DNA of 64,000 nt from Cohnella faecalis (GTDB taxonomy: Bacteria; Bacillota; Bacilli; Paenibacillales; Paenibacillaceae). The notes below the pieces were generated by a model, which saw nothing but the letters and a program-made list of their open reading frames with translations, ran no database searches and had not been told where the DNA came from. Position 1 is the first letter of the stretch, and every line of letters begins with the position of its first letter. Positions 36,849 to 46,549 of the stretch are shown here, one piece after another. The DNA lies in assembly GCF_003570905.1 (NCBI RefSeq), contig NZ_QXJM01000027.1, forward strand, positions 1 to 64,000, written 5' to 3'. The translations under genes were made by a program, and so were the position numbers.

Positions 36849-38693
36849 ATGAGTAAAGTTATCGGTATCGACTTGGGCACGACAAATTCGTGCGTAGCGG
36901 TTATGGAGGGCGGCGAAGCCGTCGTTATCCCTAACGCGGAAGGCAACCGCACGACCCCTTCGGTCGTCGGCTTTAAGAAAGACGGAGAGCGCGTCGTCGG
37001 CGAGACGGCGAAGCGTCAAGCCATTACGAACCCTGACCGTACGGTCATCTCGATCAAACGTCACATGGGTACGAACCACAAAGTTTCGATCGACGGAAAA
37101 GATTACAGCCCGCAAGAAATTTCGGCCATCATTCTCCAAAAGCTGAAAGCCGACGCGGAAGCATACCTGGGCCAGCCGGTTACCCAAGCGGTCATTACCG
37201 TTCCGGCATACTTTAATGACAGCCAGCGTCAAGCGACTAAGGACGCGGGCGCGATTGCGGGTCTTGAAGTGCTGCGGATCGTCAACGAGCCGACGGCCGG
37301 CGCTCTTGCATACGGTCTGGAAAAAAGCGAGGACCACACGATTCTCGTATTCGACCTTGGCGGCGGTACGTTCGACGTTTCGATTCTTGAGCTCGGCGAC
37401 GGCTTCTTCGAAGTTAAAGCAACTAGCGGAGACAACAATCTCGGCGGCGACGACTTCGACCAAGTGGTTATGGAATGGCTGTCCGGCGAGTTCAAAAAAG
37501 AGCACGGCATCGATTTGCTGAAAGACAAAGCGGCCGTGCAACGTCTTAAAGACGCAGCGGAGAAAGCGAAAAAAGAGCTTTCCGGCACAGTGTCTACGAC
37601 CATTTCGCTTCCGTTCATCACGGTAGTCGACGGCATTCCCCAGCACTTGGAGCTGAACCTGACCCGCGCGAAATTCGACGATTTGACCGCTTCCCTCGTG
37701 GAGCGCACGATGGGACCGACCCGTCAAGCGTTGTCCGATGCGGGCATGACGGCTTCCGATATCGACAAAGTCGTTCTCGTCGGCGGATCCACCCGGATTC
37801 CGGCCGTACAGGAAGCGATCAAAAAGCTGATCGGCAAAGAATCGCACAAAGGTGTTAACCCGGACGAAGTCGTCGCTCTCGGCGCGGCCGTTCAAGCGGG
37901 CGTCCTGACAGGCGATGTGAAAGACGTCGTTCTGCTCGACGTAACGCCTCTGTCTCTCGGCATCGAAACGGCCGGCGGCGTCTTGACGAAGATGATCGAC
38001 CGCAACACGACGATCCCGACCAGCAAGTCTCAGGTGTTCTCGACATACGCGGACAACCAGACATCGGTTGAAATCCACGTCCTGCAAGGCGAGCGCGCCA
38101 TGGCCCGCGACAACAAGACGCTCGGCCGCTTCATTCTGAGCGATATTCCTCCGGCTCCTCGCGGCATTCCGCAAATCGAAGTTACGTTCGATTTGGACGC
38201 TAACGGCATCGTTAACGTATCCGCACTGGACAAAGGAACGGGCAAAAGCCAGAAAATCACGATTACTTCCTCGAGCGGTTTGAGCAAGGAAGAAATCGAG
38301 CGCATGCAGAAGGAAGCCGAGCTGCATGCCGAAGAAGACAACAAACGCCGCGAGCTAATCGAAGCGAAGAACGGCGCGGATCAATTGATTTATACGGTCG
38401 AGAAAACGATCAAGGATCTTGGCGACAAGGTTGACGCCGGCGAAATCGCGAAAGCCGAGGAAGCCAAAGAGAACGTCAAGAAAGCGCTGGAAGGCGACAA
38501 CCTTGACGAAATCAAAGCGGCTACCGAAGCGCTGACGGAAATCGTTCAGCAGCTGTCCGTGAAGCTTTACGAGCAAGCGGCACAAGCCGAGCAAGCCGGG
38601 CAAGATGGCGCGGCCGATGCCGGAGCCGCTTCCGCCAAGAAAGACAACGTTGTCGATGCCGACTACGAAGTCGTCGACGAAGACAAAAAATAA
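36849..38693 (+). CDS. dnaK: Chaperone DnaK (Hsp70)
   Basis: The 614 residues are a full Hsp70: phosphate loop [46 protein letters not shown], the linker [14 protein letters not shown] and a C-terminal lid. The tail is short and alanine-rich. ATG 36849 has ATAGGAGGACA upstream. The Firmicute-type deletion in the ATPase domain is consistent with this lineage. Confidence 0.98.
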   Translation: MSKVIGIDLGTTNSCVAVMEGGEAVVIPNAEGNRTTPSVVGFKKDGERVVGETAKRQAITNPDRTVISIKRHMGTNHKVSIDGKDYSPQEISAIILQKLKADAEAYLGQPVTQAVITVPAYFNDSQRQATKDAGAIAGLEVLRIVNEPTAGALAYGLEKSEDHTILVFDLGGGTFDVSILELGDGFFEVKATSGDNNLGGDDFDQVVMEWLSGEFKKEHGIDLLKDKAAVQRLKDAAEKAKKELSGTVSTTISLPFITVVDGIPQHLELNLTRAKFDDLTASLVERTMGPTRQALSDAGMTASDIDKVVLVGGSTRIPAVQEAIKKLIGKESHKGVNPDEVVALGAAVQAGVLTGDVKDVVLLDVTPLSLGIETAGGVLTKMIDRNTTIPTSKSQVFSTYADNQTSVEIHVLQGERAMARDNKTLGRFILSDIPPAPRGIPQIEVTFDLDANGIVNVSALDKGTGKSQKITITSSSGLSKEEIERMQKEAELHAEEDNKRRELIEAKNGADQLIYTVEKTIKDLGDKVDAGEIAKAEEAKENVKKALEGDNLDEIKAATEALTEIVQQLSVKLYEQAAQAEQAGQDGAADAGAASAKKDNVVDADYEVVDEDKK

Positions 38694-38710
38694 ACAAGTC
38701 ATTTTCCACG

Positions 38711-38748
38711 CCCCGGGGTTTCGCGCATAAAGCGCGAGGTCCCGGGGT
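38711..38748 (+). other. Intergenic hairpin between dnaK and dnaJ
   Basis: CCCCGGG 38711-38717 pairs with CCCGGGG 38742-38748, and TCGCGC pairs with GCGCGA inside. No T run follows, so it may set mRNA stability or relative expression rather than stop transcription. Confidence 0.75.
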
Positions 38749-38775
38749 ACGACTGTAAAATCATGGGGTGAGGAA

Positions 38776-39894
38776 TTGGCCGACAAACGCGATTTTTACG
38801 ATGTCCTTGGAGTAAACAAAGGCGCCTCCGCCGACGAGGTGAAAAAAGCTTACCGGGGACTCGCTCGCAAATATCATCCGGACGTCAATAAAGCGGCGGA
38901 TGCGGAAGAGAAGTTCAAGGAAGTCAAAGAAGCTTACGACGTGCTGAGCGACGATCAGAAGCGGGCACGCTACGACCAATTCGGCCATCAGGACCCGAAT
39001 GCCGGGTTTGGCGGAGGCGGGGGCGCCGATATGGGCGGCTTCGGCGACATTTTTGATATGTTCTTCGGCGGGGGCGGCGGACGCAGAGATCCGAACGCGC
39101 CGCAGCGCGGGAACGACCTGCAGTACACGATGACGATCGAATTTAAGGAAGCGGTGTTCGGCAAAGAAACCGACATCAACATTCCGCGCACCGAATCGTG
39201 CGACACTTGTCACGGCAACGGCGCCAAACCGGGAACGAAGCCAGAAACGTGTACCGTCTGCCGGGGCTCCGGCCAGCAGGAAGTGGCGCAGAATACGCCG
39301 TTCGGCCGCATCGTCAACCGCCGTGCATGCTCCGCCTGCGGCGGACGCGGCAAAATTATCAAAGAGCGCTGCGGAACATGCGCGGGTGCCGGGCAAGTGA
39401 AGAAGCAGCGTAAAATTAACGTTAAAATTCCGGCCGGCGTCGACGACGGCTCGCAATTGCGCATGAGCGGCGAAGGCGAAGGCGGCGTTCGCGGCGGTCC
39501 GGCGGGAGATTTGTATATCGTCCTGCGCGTCAAGTCGCACGACTTCTTCGAGCGCGAAGGCGACGATATTTATTGCGAGATTCCGCTTACGTTCGTTCAA
39601 GCGGCTCTCGGCGATGAGATCGAAATTCCGACGCTGACGGAAAAGGTAAAGCTCAAAATTCCCGCCGGCACGCAGACGGGCACCTTTTTCCGCTTGAAGG
39701 GCAAAGGGGTTCCGAAGCTTCGCGGCTACGGTCAAGGAGATCAGCACGTTAAGGTGGCGATCGTCACGCCGACCCAGCTGAGCGACTCCCAGAAGGAGCT
39801 GCTGCGCGAATTCGGCGCAACGAGCGGCGAGTCGACCCATGAGCAGCACCAGTCCATTTTCGAACGGATGAAGAAAGCGATTTTGGGCGACTAG
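38776..39894 (+). CDS. dnaJ: Chaperone DnaJ (Hsp40)
   Basis: The 372 residues have a J domain with HPD ([11 protein letters not shown]), a Gly/Phe-rich region ([15 protein letters not shown]), four CxxCxGxG-type zinc repeats ([32 protein letters not shown]) and C-terminal peptide-binding domains. The start is TTG 38776 with GGGGTGAGG upstream. Last gene of the CIRCE operon. Confidence 0.97.
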   Translation: MADKRDFYDVLGVNKGASADEVKKAYRGLARKYHPDVNKAADAEEKFKEVKEAYDVLSDDQKRARYDQFGHQDPNAGFGGGGGADMGGFGDIFDMFFGGGGGRRDPNAPQRGNDLQYTMTIEFKEAVFGKETDINIPRTESCDTCHGNGAKPGTKPETCTVCRGSGQQEVAQNTPFGRIVNRRACSACGGRGKIIKERCGTCAGAGQVKKQRKINVKIPAGVDDGSQLRMSGEGEGGVRGGPAGDLYIVLRVKSHDFFEREGDDIYCEIPLTFVQAALGDEIEIPTLTEKVKLKIPAGTQTGTFFRLKGKGVPKLRGYGQGDQHVKVAIVTPTQLSDSQKELLREFGATSGESTHEQHQSIFERMKKAILGD

Positions 39895-39906
39895 AGAACG
39901 TGAATA

Positions 39907-39942
39907 CGGCTTCCGCGCTTTTAGGCGGGAAGCCGTTTTTTT
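39907..39942 (+). terminator. Terminator after dnaJ
   Basis: CGGCTTCC pairs with GGGAAGCCG, followed by seven T. Its 3' half overlaps the last codons of the convergent gerB-type gene. Confidence 0.9.
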
Positions 39943-41015
39943 CGTTTCACGGCATGGATTGCTAACAGCGCGAGCGGAAGCAGAACGGCCATCGTCATAT
40001 CCCAATAAGGCCAATATTTGAATCCGATTAGATTGAAATAGACAACGTTGGGAGCGAGCAGAAAGGAAATGCCATAAATAAGAAAGGCGCAAGGGAAAAT
40101 TAGGAGCCGATAATCGGGCACCTTCACCCATTGCGACAGCCCCGTCACGAAGCCGTAATAATAAATGACGGATTTGAAAAAGCTGGTGATGATCCAATTG
40201 ATGGCGAGAATGACCTCCATGCGTTCCAAAAAATGCCCGATGCTTATTTTGCGCGCCATCGCATAGGAGGGGTAGATGTGCTTTGAGGTCAAGTATTGTC
40301 CCAGTACGAGAATAGAAACGCCCGTAATGGTTGTTAGCACAACACCTCCCAAGGCGATGCCGAGGAAAAAATCGCGCTTTTTGTTTTTTTCGCGCTTGAC
40401 TAACGGCAAGATCATGACGATGACGATGAGCTCGCCATAAGTGACCCCCGAAGTAACGATTCCTCCAAACAAAACGGGAGAAACCCCCTCGCCCAATACA
40501 GGCATCATGTTGCTCCAATTGAAATCGGGTAGAAGAAACGCGATAAGCATGACGAAAAGAACGGCCGCCAAAGGGAACAGAAGCTCCCCCGAGCGGGCAA
40601 TCGTTTCGAGGCCATGCTTCATCGTCCATACGATAGTGATGAGGAGAATGAAAAGCAACGCTCTTATCGGCGTTTGCGGCATAATGTGAGTAACCAGAAA
40701 ATTTCCGATGTTCCTGACGACGGCTGCACCGGTTAACAGGAAATAGAACAAGTAACATCCGAATATGCAACTGCCGATCCATTTTCCAAGAAGGGAACGA
40801 TTAAATTCGAAGAAGCTCGAATTTTCCAGCAGAAGGGACAGCCGCCATATGATCCAGCCGATGCCGAGCCCAAGCAGAAGACTGAGGCAAGCGGATAGCA
40901 GCGAATCCTGCTTGGCGATGGCGGCTGTCTGGGCGGGAATGAATATGATAGTGTCACCGACGATGGTGAACATCACCAGAATGGTCATTTGTTTAACGCT
41001 GATCCGTTCTTTCAT
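39921..41015 (-). CDS. Germinant receptor B subunit (GerAB/GerKB family permease)
   Basis: A 364-residue integral membrane protein of the spore germination permease family (related to APC transporters). About ten spans are visible, such as QMTILVMFTIVGDTIIFIPA, FGCYLFYFLLTGAAVVR, ALLFILLITIVWTM and AVLLPLALLAIHAV. It is thought to bind germinant in the spore inner membrane. The start is ATG 41015 with GGAAGGTGA upstream; the longer upstream reading runs through the small preceding gene. Last gene of the ger operon. Confidence 0.92.
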   Translation of the reverse strand: MKERISVKQMTILVMFTIVGDTIIFIPAQTAAIAKQDSLLSACLSLLLGLGIGWIIWRLSLLLENSSFFEFNRSLLGKWIGSCIFGCYLFYFLLTGAAVVRNIGNFLVTHIMPQTPIRALLFILLITIVWTMKHGLETIARSGELLFPLAAVLFVMLIAFLLPDFNWSNMMPVLGEGVSPVLFGGIVTSGVTYGELIVIVMILPLVKREKNKKRDFFLGIALGGVVLTTITGVSILVLGQYLTSKHIYPSYAMARKISIGHFLERMEVILAINWIITSFFKSVIYYYGFVTGLSQWVKVPDYRLLIFPCAFLIYGISFLLAPNVVYFNLIGFKYWPYWDMTMAVLLPLALLAIHAVKRKKRLPA

Positions 41016-41023
41016 TAGCGGAT

Positions 41024-41260
41024 TCACCTTCCCAGAAAGAGCGTCGACAGCCAGTTGTCGATCGGCTTGTACATTGCGATGAGCCACCCCATCGGGTTCT
41101 GCAGCCCAATCAAAAGCAAGGACATGATGGACAGAATGGAGCCTGTCGCCAGTATGAACATATAGACGGCCATCGCCAAAAAGGGCCGATTCGCTTGGAG
41201 CTTCATATCCAACGCGCATGCCGCAATGGCGAGCACGATGACGCCTGCCGATGCCAACAA
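41024..41260 (-). CDS. Small two-span protein in the ger operon (candidate receptor D subunit)
   Basis: A 78-residue protein with two membrane spans (about residues 2-16 and 30-53: VIVLAIAACAL and AVYMFILATGSILSIMSLLLIGL). TTG 41260 has AGAGGTGA six bases upstream, and its stop lies inside the ribosome-binding site of the B-subunit gene. Some gerA-type operons encode a small two-span D subunit that tunes receptor activity, and the size and topology fit. No sequence signature is known to me, so the name is by analogy. Confidence 0.68.
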   Translation of the reverse strand: MLASAGVIVLAIAACALDMKLQANRPFLAMAVYMFILATGSILSIMSLLLIGLQNPMGWLIAMYKPIDNWLSTLFLGR

Positions 41261-41266
41261 CGTGAA

Positions 41267-42475
41267 TCACCTCTTCAGATCTTCGATGAACGAGTTGCCC
41301 TTTGTGGATGTCCTCCGAATATAAAAATGGATGTGAAATCGAACTTCGGTACGTTGGAACATTTCATTTGCCCATTTATCTTTGACTTTCTTCCATTGGC
41401 GCGGATGGTAGCGGTGAATCGCGTCCCCGAAGCCGAATATGTCGGTATTGTATTTTTGCTTTACCGAATCGATCGTTTCGTCCAAAGCTTTGACGGTCAA
41501 TTTGGCAGCTGTCTTCTCCAATTGGCGCAGGGACTGGGGATCGGTGATGTCAATATCGCAAGCGATTTCGCCTACATTCGCCTCTGCGGTAAAGGTAAGA
41601 TCGATGACCGGCTTGTCGCCAACCATTTTTCCTGTCATTTTCGTATGGCTGCGGAGAATTTCGACGATAACGTTGCCGCCGTTTGGACAAGTTACGGGAC
41701 CCGCCGTGCTGTAGAGGTTGTTCATGATGATATTGTAGCCGCGGCTTTCTTCTTCGTTGAGCCAGCCGACGAGCTTGTCTCTCCGGAAGACCGCAAGCCC
41801 GGAAAAGACGAGCCGCGCGGCCGGATCAATATTTTGAACGTTGCGGTTCGATTCTCCTTCATGCTGGCTGCCGACGATATCGATGCCGGTGAGCACCGGA
41901 TTGAGCCCGTCGGTAACTAACTGATTGATAAACTTGTCAAGCGTGAACGTCGTTGTCGGTGCCCATGACCTGGCGGAAGCGTCGAGCGAATAATACATTT
42001 TGTTGGCCGGAATTTTTTCGAGCGGAGTTATGATTTTCAGCACGTTTTCGGCACTTGTTTTCCTGGCAATCATGATGAAAAAATCGGTGCGGGACTCCGA
42101 CCCTCTGGACTGCATCTCCAACGCTTTGGCAATTCCATCCCTGGCCAGCTCCTCGCCGATGACAAGAACGCGAAGATGGGAATTGTAAATTTTGCGCGGA
42201 CTCGTCTGGGTTAGTTTCCGATAGGCTTCCAATATGGATGGAGCCGATGCTTTATACATAGTCACAGGAGCACGGTTGATTCCTCCCGAGCCTTTAGCCG
42301 ATGCGACTTGGCCTGGATCGACGACTTGGACGGACAATTCGTAGCCTTCGGAGGATTTGTCGATGGCCGCGCCCAGTTGAATGCCGAGCTCGTTCAATTC
42401 CCGACGATCCCAACAACCGGTTCCTGTAATTAACGCCAGCAAGGAAACAAGAATCACTCGAAGCGCGATTTTCAT
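41267..42475 (-). CDS. Germinant receptor C subunit, Ger(x)C lipoprotein
   Basis: A 402-residue lipoprotein: signal peptide ILVSLLALITGTG then lipobox cysteine at about residue 21 (GTGCWDRRELNELG, the Ger(x)C hallmark). The rest is the three-domain Ger(x)C fold, with SHLRVLVIGEELAR and the C-terminal EVRFHIHFYIRRT. It sits on the outer face of the spore inner membrane. The start overlaps the A-subunit stop by four bases. Confidence 0.93.
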   Translation of the reverse strand: MKIALRVILVSLLALITGTGCWDRRELNELGIQLGAAIDKSSEGYELSVQVVDPGQVASAKGSGGINRAPVTMYKASAPSILEAYRKLTQTSPRKIYNSHLRVLVIGEELARDGIAKALEMQSRGSESRTDFFIMIARKTSAENVLKIITPLEKIPANKMYYSLDASARSWAPTTTFTLDKFINQLVTDGLNPVLTGIDIVGSQHEGESNRNVQNIDPAARLVFSGLAVFRRDKLVGWLNEEESRGYNIIMNNLYSTAGPVTCPNGGNVIVEILRSHTKMTGKMVGDKPVIDLTFTAEANVGEIACDIDITDPQSLRQLEKTAAKLTVKALDETIDSVKQKYNTDIFGFGDAIHRYHPRQWKKVKDKWANEMFQRTEVRFHIHFYIRRTSTKGNSFIEDLKR

Positions 42476-44002
42476 CGTCCGCCTCCGCTGCTTTTTGGCG
42501 TTTTTTGCCGGGTTCGATTATCGACGCCGGGAAGCCGGGGCCTGGACAGCATCTTGGGCCAGGAAATCCGGAACAGCGTATCCTTCTGATCTTCCGGAAT
42601 AAAAGGCGCCAGCGGCGTTGTGTAAGGGACGCCGACGGAACGCAGCCCGCAGACATGAACGGTGAGCGCGATAAGTCCCATCAGGATGCCGAAAAATCCG
42701 AATGAAGCCGCGAGCCCCATAAGAGCGAACCGAATGAGCCTCACGGTAATATTCAGATTGCTAGCCGGAATAACGTAGCTGGAAATGGCCGTGATCGACA
42801 CGATAATGACCATAACGGCCGAAACGATACCGGCTTCCACGGCCGCTTGCCCGATAACGAGCGTACCGACGATCGATACTGCCTGGCCGACGTTGCGGGG
42901 CATACGGATGCCGGCCTCCCTCAGAATTTCATAGGTGAGCTCCATCAATACCGCTTCGATGAAAGCGGGAAAAGGGACTCCCTCGCGCTGGGAAGCCAGG
43001 TTAATAAGCAAGTTGGTAGGAAGCATCTCTTGATGGAAAGTCGTGACCGCGATATAGAACGAAGGAGCCAGCATCGCGATAAAGAACGACAGGTAGCGAA
43101 GCATGCGCAGCAAGCTGCCGATATCGGCTTTTTGGGCATAGTCCTCAGGAGATTGAAAAAAGTGAACGAGCAGCGCGGGAACGAGCATGACAAAAGGGGC
43201 CGTCGACGAGGATGGCGATTCTTCCTTCCAGCAGCCCTGCTGCGATCGTGTCGGGACGTTCGCTGTTATAGACGGTAGGAAACGGCGAATACGTCCGGGA
43301 CTGAATGAATTCCTCGACGTAGCCGCCTTCAAGAATTCCGTCGATGTCGATAAGGTCGAGCCGCTTGCGGATTTCGGCGACAGCCTCTTCGCTGGCTACT
43401 CCGTTGATATAGGCGAGGGTGACGCTCGTTTGGGTCAGCCGTCCGATTTGGCGGGTTTCCAGCCATAGGCGGGAGTTGCGAATCCGTCTGCGCAGCAGCG
43501 TCGTATTGGTTCGGATGTTTTCGGTGAAAGCCTCCATCGGACCGCGGACGACGGATTGCGACGTCGGTTCGGTAACGCTGCGGTTTTCCCAACCGGGAGA
43601 TGCAATCCGAATCGCGTCGGAAATGCCGTCCAAGAATAGAATGACCGACCCCGAGAGCAACTGCTCCATCAGAGCGGCGCTCGTTCGGACGATGCCGATA
43701 TCTCCGGCTGTGAGCACCCTTTCCGTTAAATAAGCAATCGTGTCAGCCGTACTGTTCAAATTTTTCAGATCGTTCCGAAGCAGGAGCATGTTCAACGGCT
43801 CCATGACGGCGCTTTGAATGTGCTTCGTATCGATCATACCGTCTATATAGCAGATAGCGGAACGGAGATCTGTTCCTAGCGGAAGCCCTTTAACGATCAG
43901 ATCGTCGCTTTTCCCGAACGATTGCTTCAGGAGCACCGTTCTTTTGTGAAGAACGGTCGTTTGAAACAATCGGGCTTCCGGAGACTGTTCGGTGCTGAGC
44001 AT
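42472..44002 (-). CDS. Germinant receptor A subunit (GerA family; one frameshift as sequenced)
   Basis: First gene of the ger operon, about 510 residues when joined. The N-terminal soluble domain (KSFG-like start, VKGLPLGTDLRSAICYIDGMID) precedes four to five membrane spans (YLSFFIAMLAPSFYIAVTTFH, FALMGLAASFGFFGILMGLIALT). The frame breaks at GGGG 43196-43199, just at the conserved AILVDG.PF motif. Here the fault is one base too many or two too few, unlike the other breaks in this window. ATG 44002 has AGGAGGATTGG upstream. Probably sigma-G controlled. Confidence 0.87.
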
Positions 44003-44136
44003 GCCAATCCTCCTATGTCAATCCACTCTACCTAATATAACCAATATTGGGGCTGAATTATTTAGAAGCCGGACGCATAACTTTTCCAACCTTGCGCAAG
44101 CTATTCCATGGATTTCCCGAAGAAGGAGCTGCGACA

Positions 44137-44304
44137 ATGACAAACCATTCCAATTCGCATTTGGAGACGGAAGAGCAAGAAAAGGACGGCTTGGCGGAAG
44201 ACGTCGAGTTTTCCGAAGAGCTGGCCGACGCGGACGATTTGGAGGCGCAGCAGCGGGCGAACGATGCTGACGACAGGGCGGCCGAGTACGAAGGAACGGA
44301 TTAA
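44137..44304 (+). CDS. Small acidic protein of unknown function
   Basis: 55 residues, very rich in Glu and Asp (ETEEQEKDGLAEDVEFSEEL), no span or signal. ATG 44137 has GAAGGAGCTG upstream. It lies between the divergent ger operon and another small gene that starts after it by one base. I do not recognise the family. Confidence 0.6.
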   Translation: MTNHSNSHLETEEQEKDGLAEDVEFSEELADADDLEAQQRANDADDRAAEYEGTD

Positions 44305-44305
44305 G

Positions 44306-44608
44306 ATGGATATGCAGCCTATGCATGCGACCTTCGAAAATCAGGACGACGCCGAGGAGGCCGTTCGCAAGCTTTCCGCACTGCGCGGCGATCGTTTCAG
44401 ACTGGAAAAGGTGGCCGGAAAGCCGGCGGGAGTCGACTCGGATGCCTCGATTGAAGCTGCTGGATCCTTAGGAGACCCGGATTCCGCCTTCTCCTCGAAC
44501 GAGACGGGCGGCGTTCCCGCTTTCACGCTGTCCGCCAACATTCCAGCGGAAGCGCTCGAACGAGCCAGAACGGTTATCGAGCAAGCAGGCGGCTCCTTCT
44601 CCGAATAG
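44306..44608 (+). CDS. Hypothetical protein, 100 residues
   Basis: No family recognised. The beginning MQPMHATFENQDDAEEAVRKL and the end IPAEALERARTVIEQAGG suggest two alpha/beta halves of a ferredoxin-like fold, separated by a flexible acidic linker, like small stress proteins of Bacilli. ATG 44306 has AAGGAACGG upstream and follows the previous stop by one base, so the two genes are probably co-translated. A terminator follows. Confidence 0.65.
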   Translation: MDMQPMHATFENQDDAEEAVRKLSALRGDRFRLEKVAGKPAGVDSDASIEAAGSLGDPDSAFSSNETGGVPAFTLSANIPAEALERARTVIEQAGGSFSE

Positions 44609-44634
44609 GAGGCGGATAAATATCTCGGCGTCAG

Positions 44635-44675
44635 GAAGGAGCTGTCCAAGAGCGGATGGCTCCTTCTTTTTTTTG
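44635..44675 (+). terminator. Terminator after the small-gene pair
   Basis: AAGGAGC pairs with GCTCCTT, followed by CTTTTTTTT. Clear intrinsic terminator ahead of the prmA promoter. Confidence 0.85.
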
Positions 44676-44702
44676 CGTCAGGCAAAAAAGAACGTGTATA
44701 AT
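44673..44702 (+). promoter_or_regulatory. prmA operon promoter
   Basis: TTGCGT at 44673-44678 and TATAAT at 44697-44702, 18-base spacer, overlapping the end of the preceding terminator. Confidence 0.7.
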
Positions 44703-44787
44703 GGAGGCTGACGAATGGCCGAAAGGCCGATGAAACCGGGCGGCCATACGATGGCGCGCGCCGGTTTACATGGAGGAGGAACGACCG

Positions 44788-45777
44788 TTGCGCTGGCATG
44801 AATTAACGATATTGGCAACTGAACCGTCGCAAGAGATGGTTTCTCATTATTTGTACGAGCTGGGCGCGGCAGGCGTATCCATCGAGGAATCCTGGACGGA
44901 GGACAAGCCGCGGGACACGTCGCTCGGTCAATGGTACGACAAGCCCTTGAATAATATCCGCGCGGGGTATGCTGAAATTCGCAGTTATTTTGCCGACGAG
45001 ACGGACGTAGAATCGGTCGTGAAGCAACTGACGGCATTGCTCGAGGGGCTGCCCGAATTCGGCTACGACGCGGGAGAATTCACGATCGCTGCCGGCGAGG
45101 TGGACGACGAGGATTGGGCGGACTCGTGGAAAAAATATTTCAAGCCGATCCAGGTTACGGAAAAGCTTACGATTAAACCGACTTGGGAAGAGTATGAAGC
45201 CCGTCCGGAGGAAGTCATTATCGAGCTTGACCCGGGCATGGCTTTCGGAACGGGAACCCATCCGACGACGGTGCTTTGCCTGAAGACGCTGGAGGGAGCC
45301 ATTTCCGGCGGCGAAGAAGTTATCGACGTCGGAACCGGCTCGGGCATATTGGCGATCGGAGCGATGAGGCTAGGAGCCAAGCGCGTGCTCGCGCTCGATC
45401 TCGATCCGGTGGCGGTATCCAGCGCGACGGAGAACATCAAGCTGAACGGCTTGCAGGACGACGTTGAAGTGAAACTCAGCGATCTGCTCGGCATCCTTCG
45501 GGATTCGGGCATCGATCGCCCGAACGGCGTGAAGCCGCCCGTCGACCTCGTCGTGGCTAACATTCTTGCAGAGATCATTTTGCTATTCATTGCGGACGTA
45601 ATGGAAGTATTGAAGCCCGGCGGCATATATATTGCATCGGGCATTTATAAGAACAAAGAACAGGACGTGGAAGCCGGACTGCTGGCGGCCGGGTTCGAAA
45701 TCGTTGATAAGGTCCGTCAGGACGACTGGGTTGCGTTCGTAGCCGGAAAACCGAAAGGGGACGATGAAGAAGGATGA
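44788..45777 (+). CDS. prmA: Ribosomal protein L11 methyltransferase
   Basis: PrmA trimethylates ribosomal protein L11. The 329 residues have the N-terminal substrate domain, the linker with DPGMAFGTGTHPTTVLCL, and the SAM motif VIDVGTGSGILAIGAMRLGA. The start is TTG 44788 (MRWHELTIL, aligning with the family start) with GGAGG eight bases upstream; ATG 44770 is itself part of that ribosome-binding site. The stop overlaps the next ATG. Confidence 0.95.
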   Translation: MRWHELTILATEPSQEMVSHYLYELGAAGVSIEESWTEDKPRDTSLGQWYDKPLNNIRAGYAEIRSYFADETDVESVVKQLTALLEGLPEFGYDAGEFTIAAGEVDDEDWADSWKKYFKPIQVTEKLTIKPTWEEYEARPEEVIIELDPGMAFGTGTHPTTVLCLKTLEGAISGGEEVIDVGTGSGILAIGAMRLGAKRVLALDLDPVAVSSATENIKLNGLQDDVEVKLSDLLGILRDSGIDRPNGVKPPVDLVVANILAEIILLFIADVMEVLKPGGIYIASGIYKNKEQDVEAGLLAAGFEIVDKVRQDDWVAFVAGKPKGDDEEG

Positions 45778-46496
45778 ACTTTTTCTGGTTTCCGCTAGAG
45801 GATTTGCCTTTTATCGTGCTTGCGATGCTCGTCGCGTTCACGGTTCATGAATTCGCGCATGCTTGGACTGCCTACAAATTTGGCGATTCTACGGCATATG
45901 AAGCGGGGCGCGTGACCCTGAACCCGATGGCCCATATCGACTGGATCGGTTTGATCTTTCTTGTCGTTGCCGGCTTCGGCTGGGCGAAGCCCGTACCGGT
46001 TCGCCGCAGCCGGTTCAAGCGTCCGCGTCTGATGAGCATTCTCGTAACGGCAGCGGGACCATTCAGCAATTTGCTTCTCGCCTTCATCGTCTTGTTTGTT
46101 TTTTACGCTTTGGTTGCGGCTGGCGTCATGAACGATTCTTCCGACGCTGCGCTGGCGACGTTATGGACCTTTTTGAAATATTGGCTGCAAATCAATTTCG
46201 TGCTATTTATTTTTAACCTTATTCCATTGCCTCCGTTGGACGGGTATCGAATCGTCGAGGAGTTCGCGCCTCTGCGCATAAGGCTGCAATTGCAAAGATT
46301 CGAGCAGTGGAGCTTCTTTATTTTTCTGCTTCTCGTCTTTGTTCCTCCGCTGCGCGCCGCGACAATCGGACCTTTGTTCGAGCTTAGGGATCCGATTTTC
46401 AGAGGAATGCTCGATTTGCTTGGAACGTTGTTCGGCTCTTCAGTCAACGAATCCTTTATTAACCTGCTGATAAAAATGCAGATGACGGTAGCGTAA
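45774..46496 (+). CDS. Site-2 protease family (M50) membrane metalloprotease
   Basis: A 240-residue intramembrane protease. Zinc motif HEFAHAW is near residue 25 and the second motif NLIPLPPLDGYRI near 150, with about five spans. It belongs to the short rhomboid-like M50 branch with no PDZ domain. Target unknown. ATG 45774 overlaps the prmA stop by four bases. Confidence 0.92.
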   Translation: MNFFWFPLEDLPFIVLAMLVAFTVHEFAHAWTAYKFGDSTAYEAGRVTLNPMAHIDWIGLIFLVVAGFGWAKPVPVRRSRFKRPRLMSILVTAAGPFSNLLLAFIVLFVFYALVAAGVMNDSSDAALATLWTFLKYWLQINFVLFIFNLIPLPPLDGYRIVEEFAPLRIRLQLQRFEQWSFFIFLLLVFVPPLRAATIGPLFELRDPIFRGMLDLLGTLFGSSVNESFINLLIKMQMTVA

Positions 46497-46549
46497 CGAT
46501 GCGGTTCGATGTATGATGATGGGTGGAGTAAAGCGGGAGGCTTGCCGAT

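Noticed and set aside
36813..38327. Long minus-strand open frame opposite dnaK (504 codons)
   Set aside because: Antisense open frames are common opposite dnaK; no motifs or start signal.
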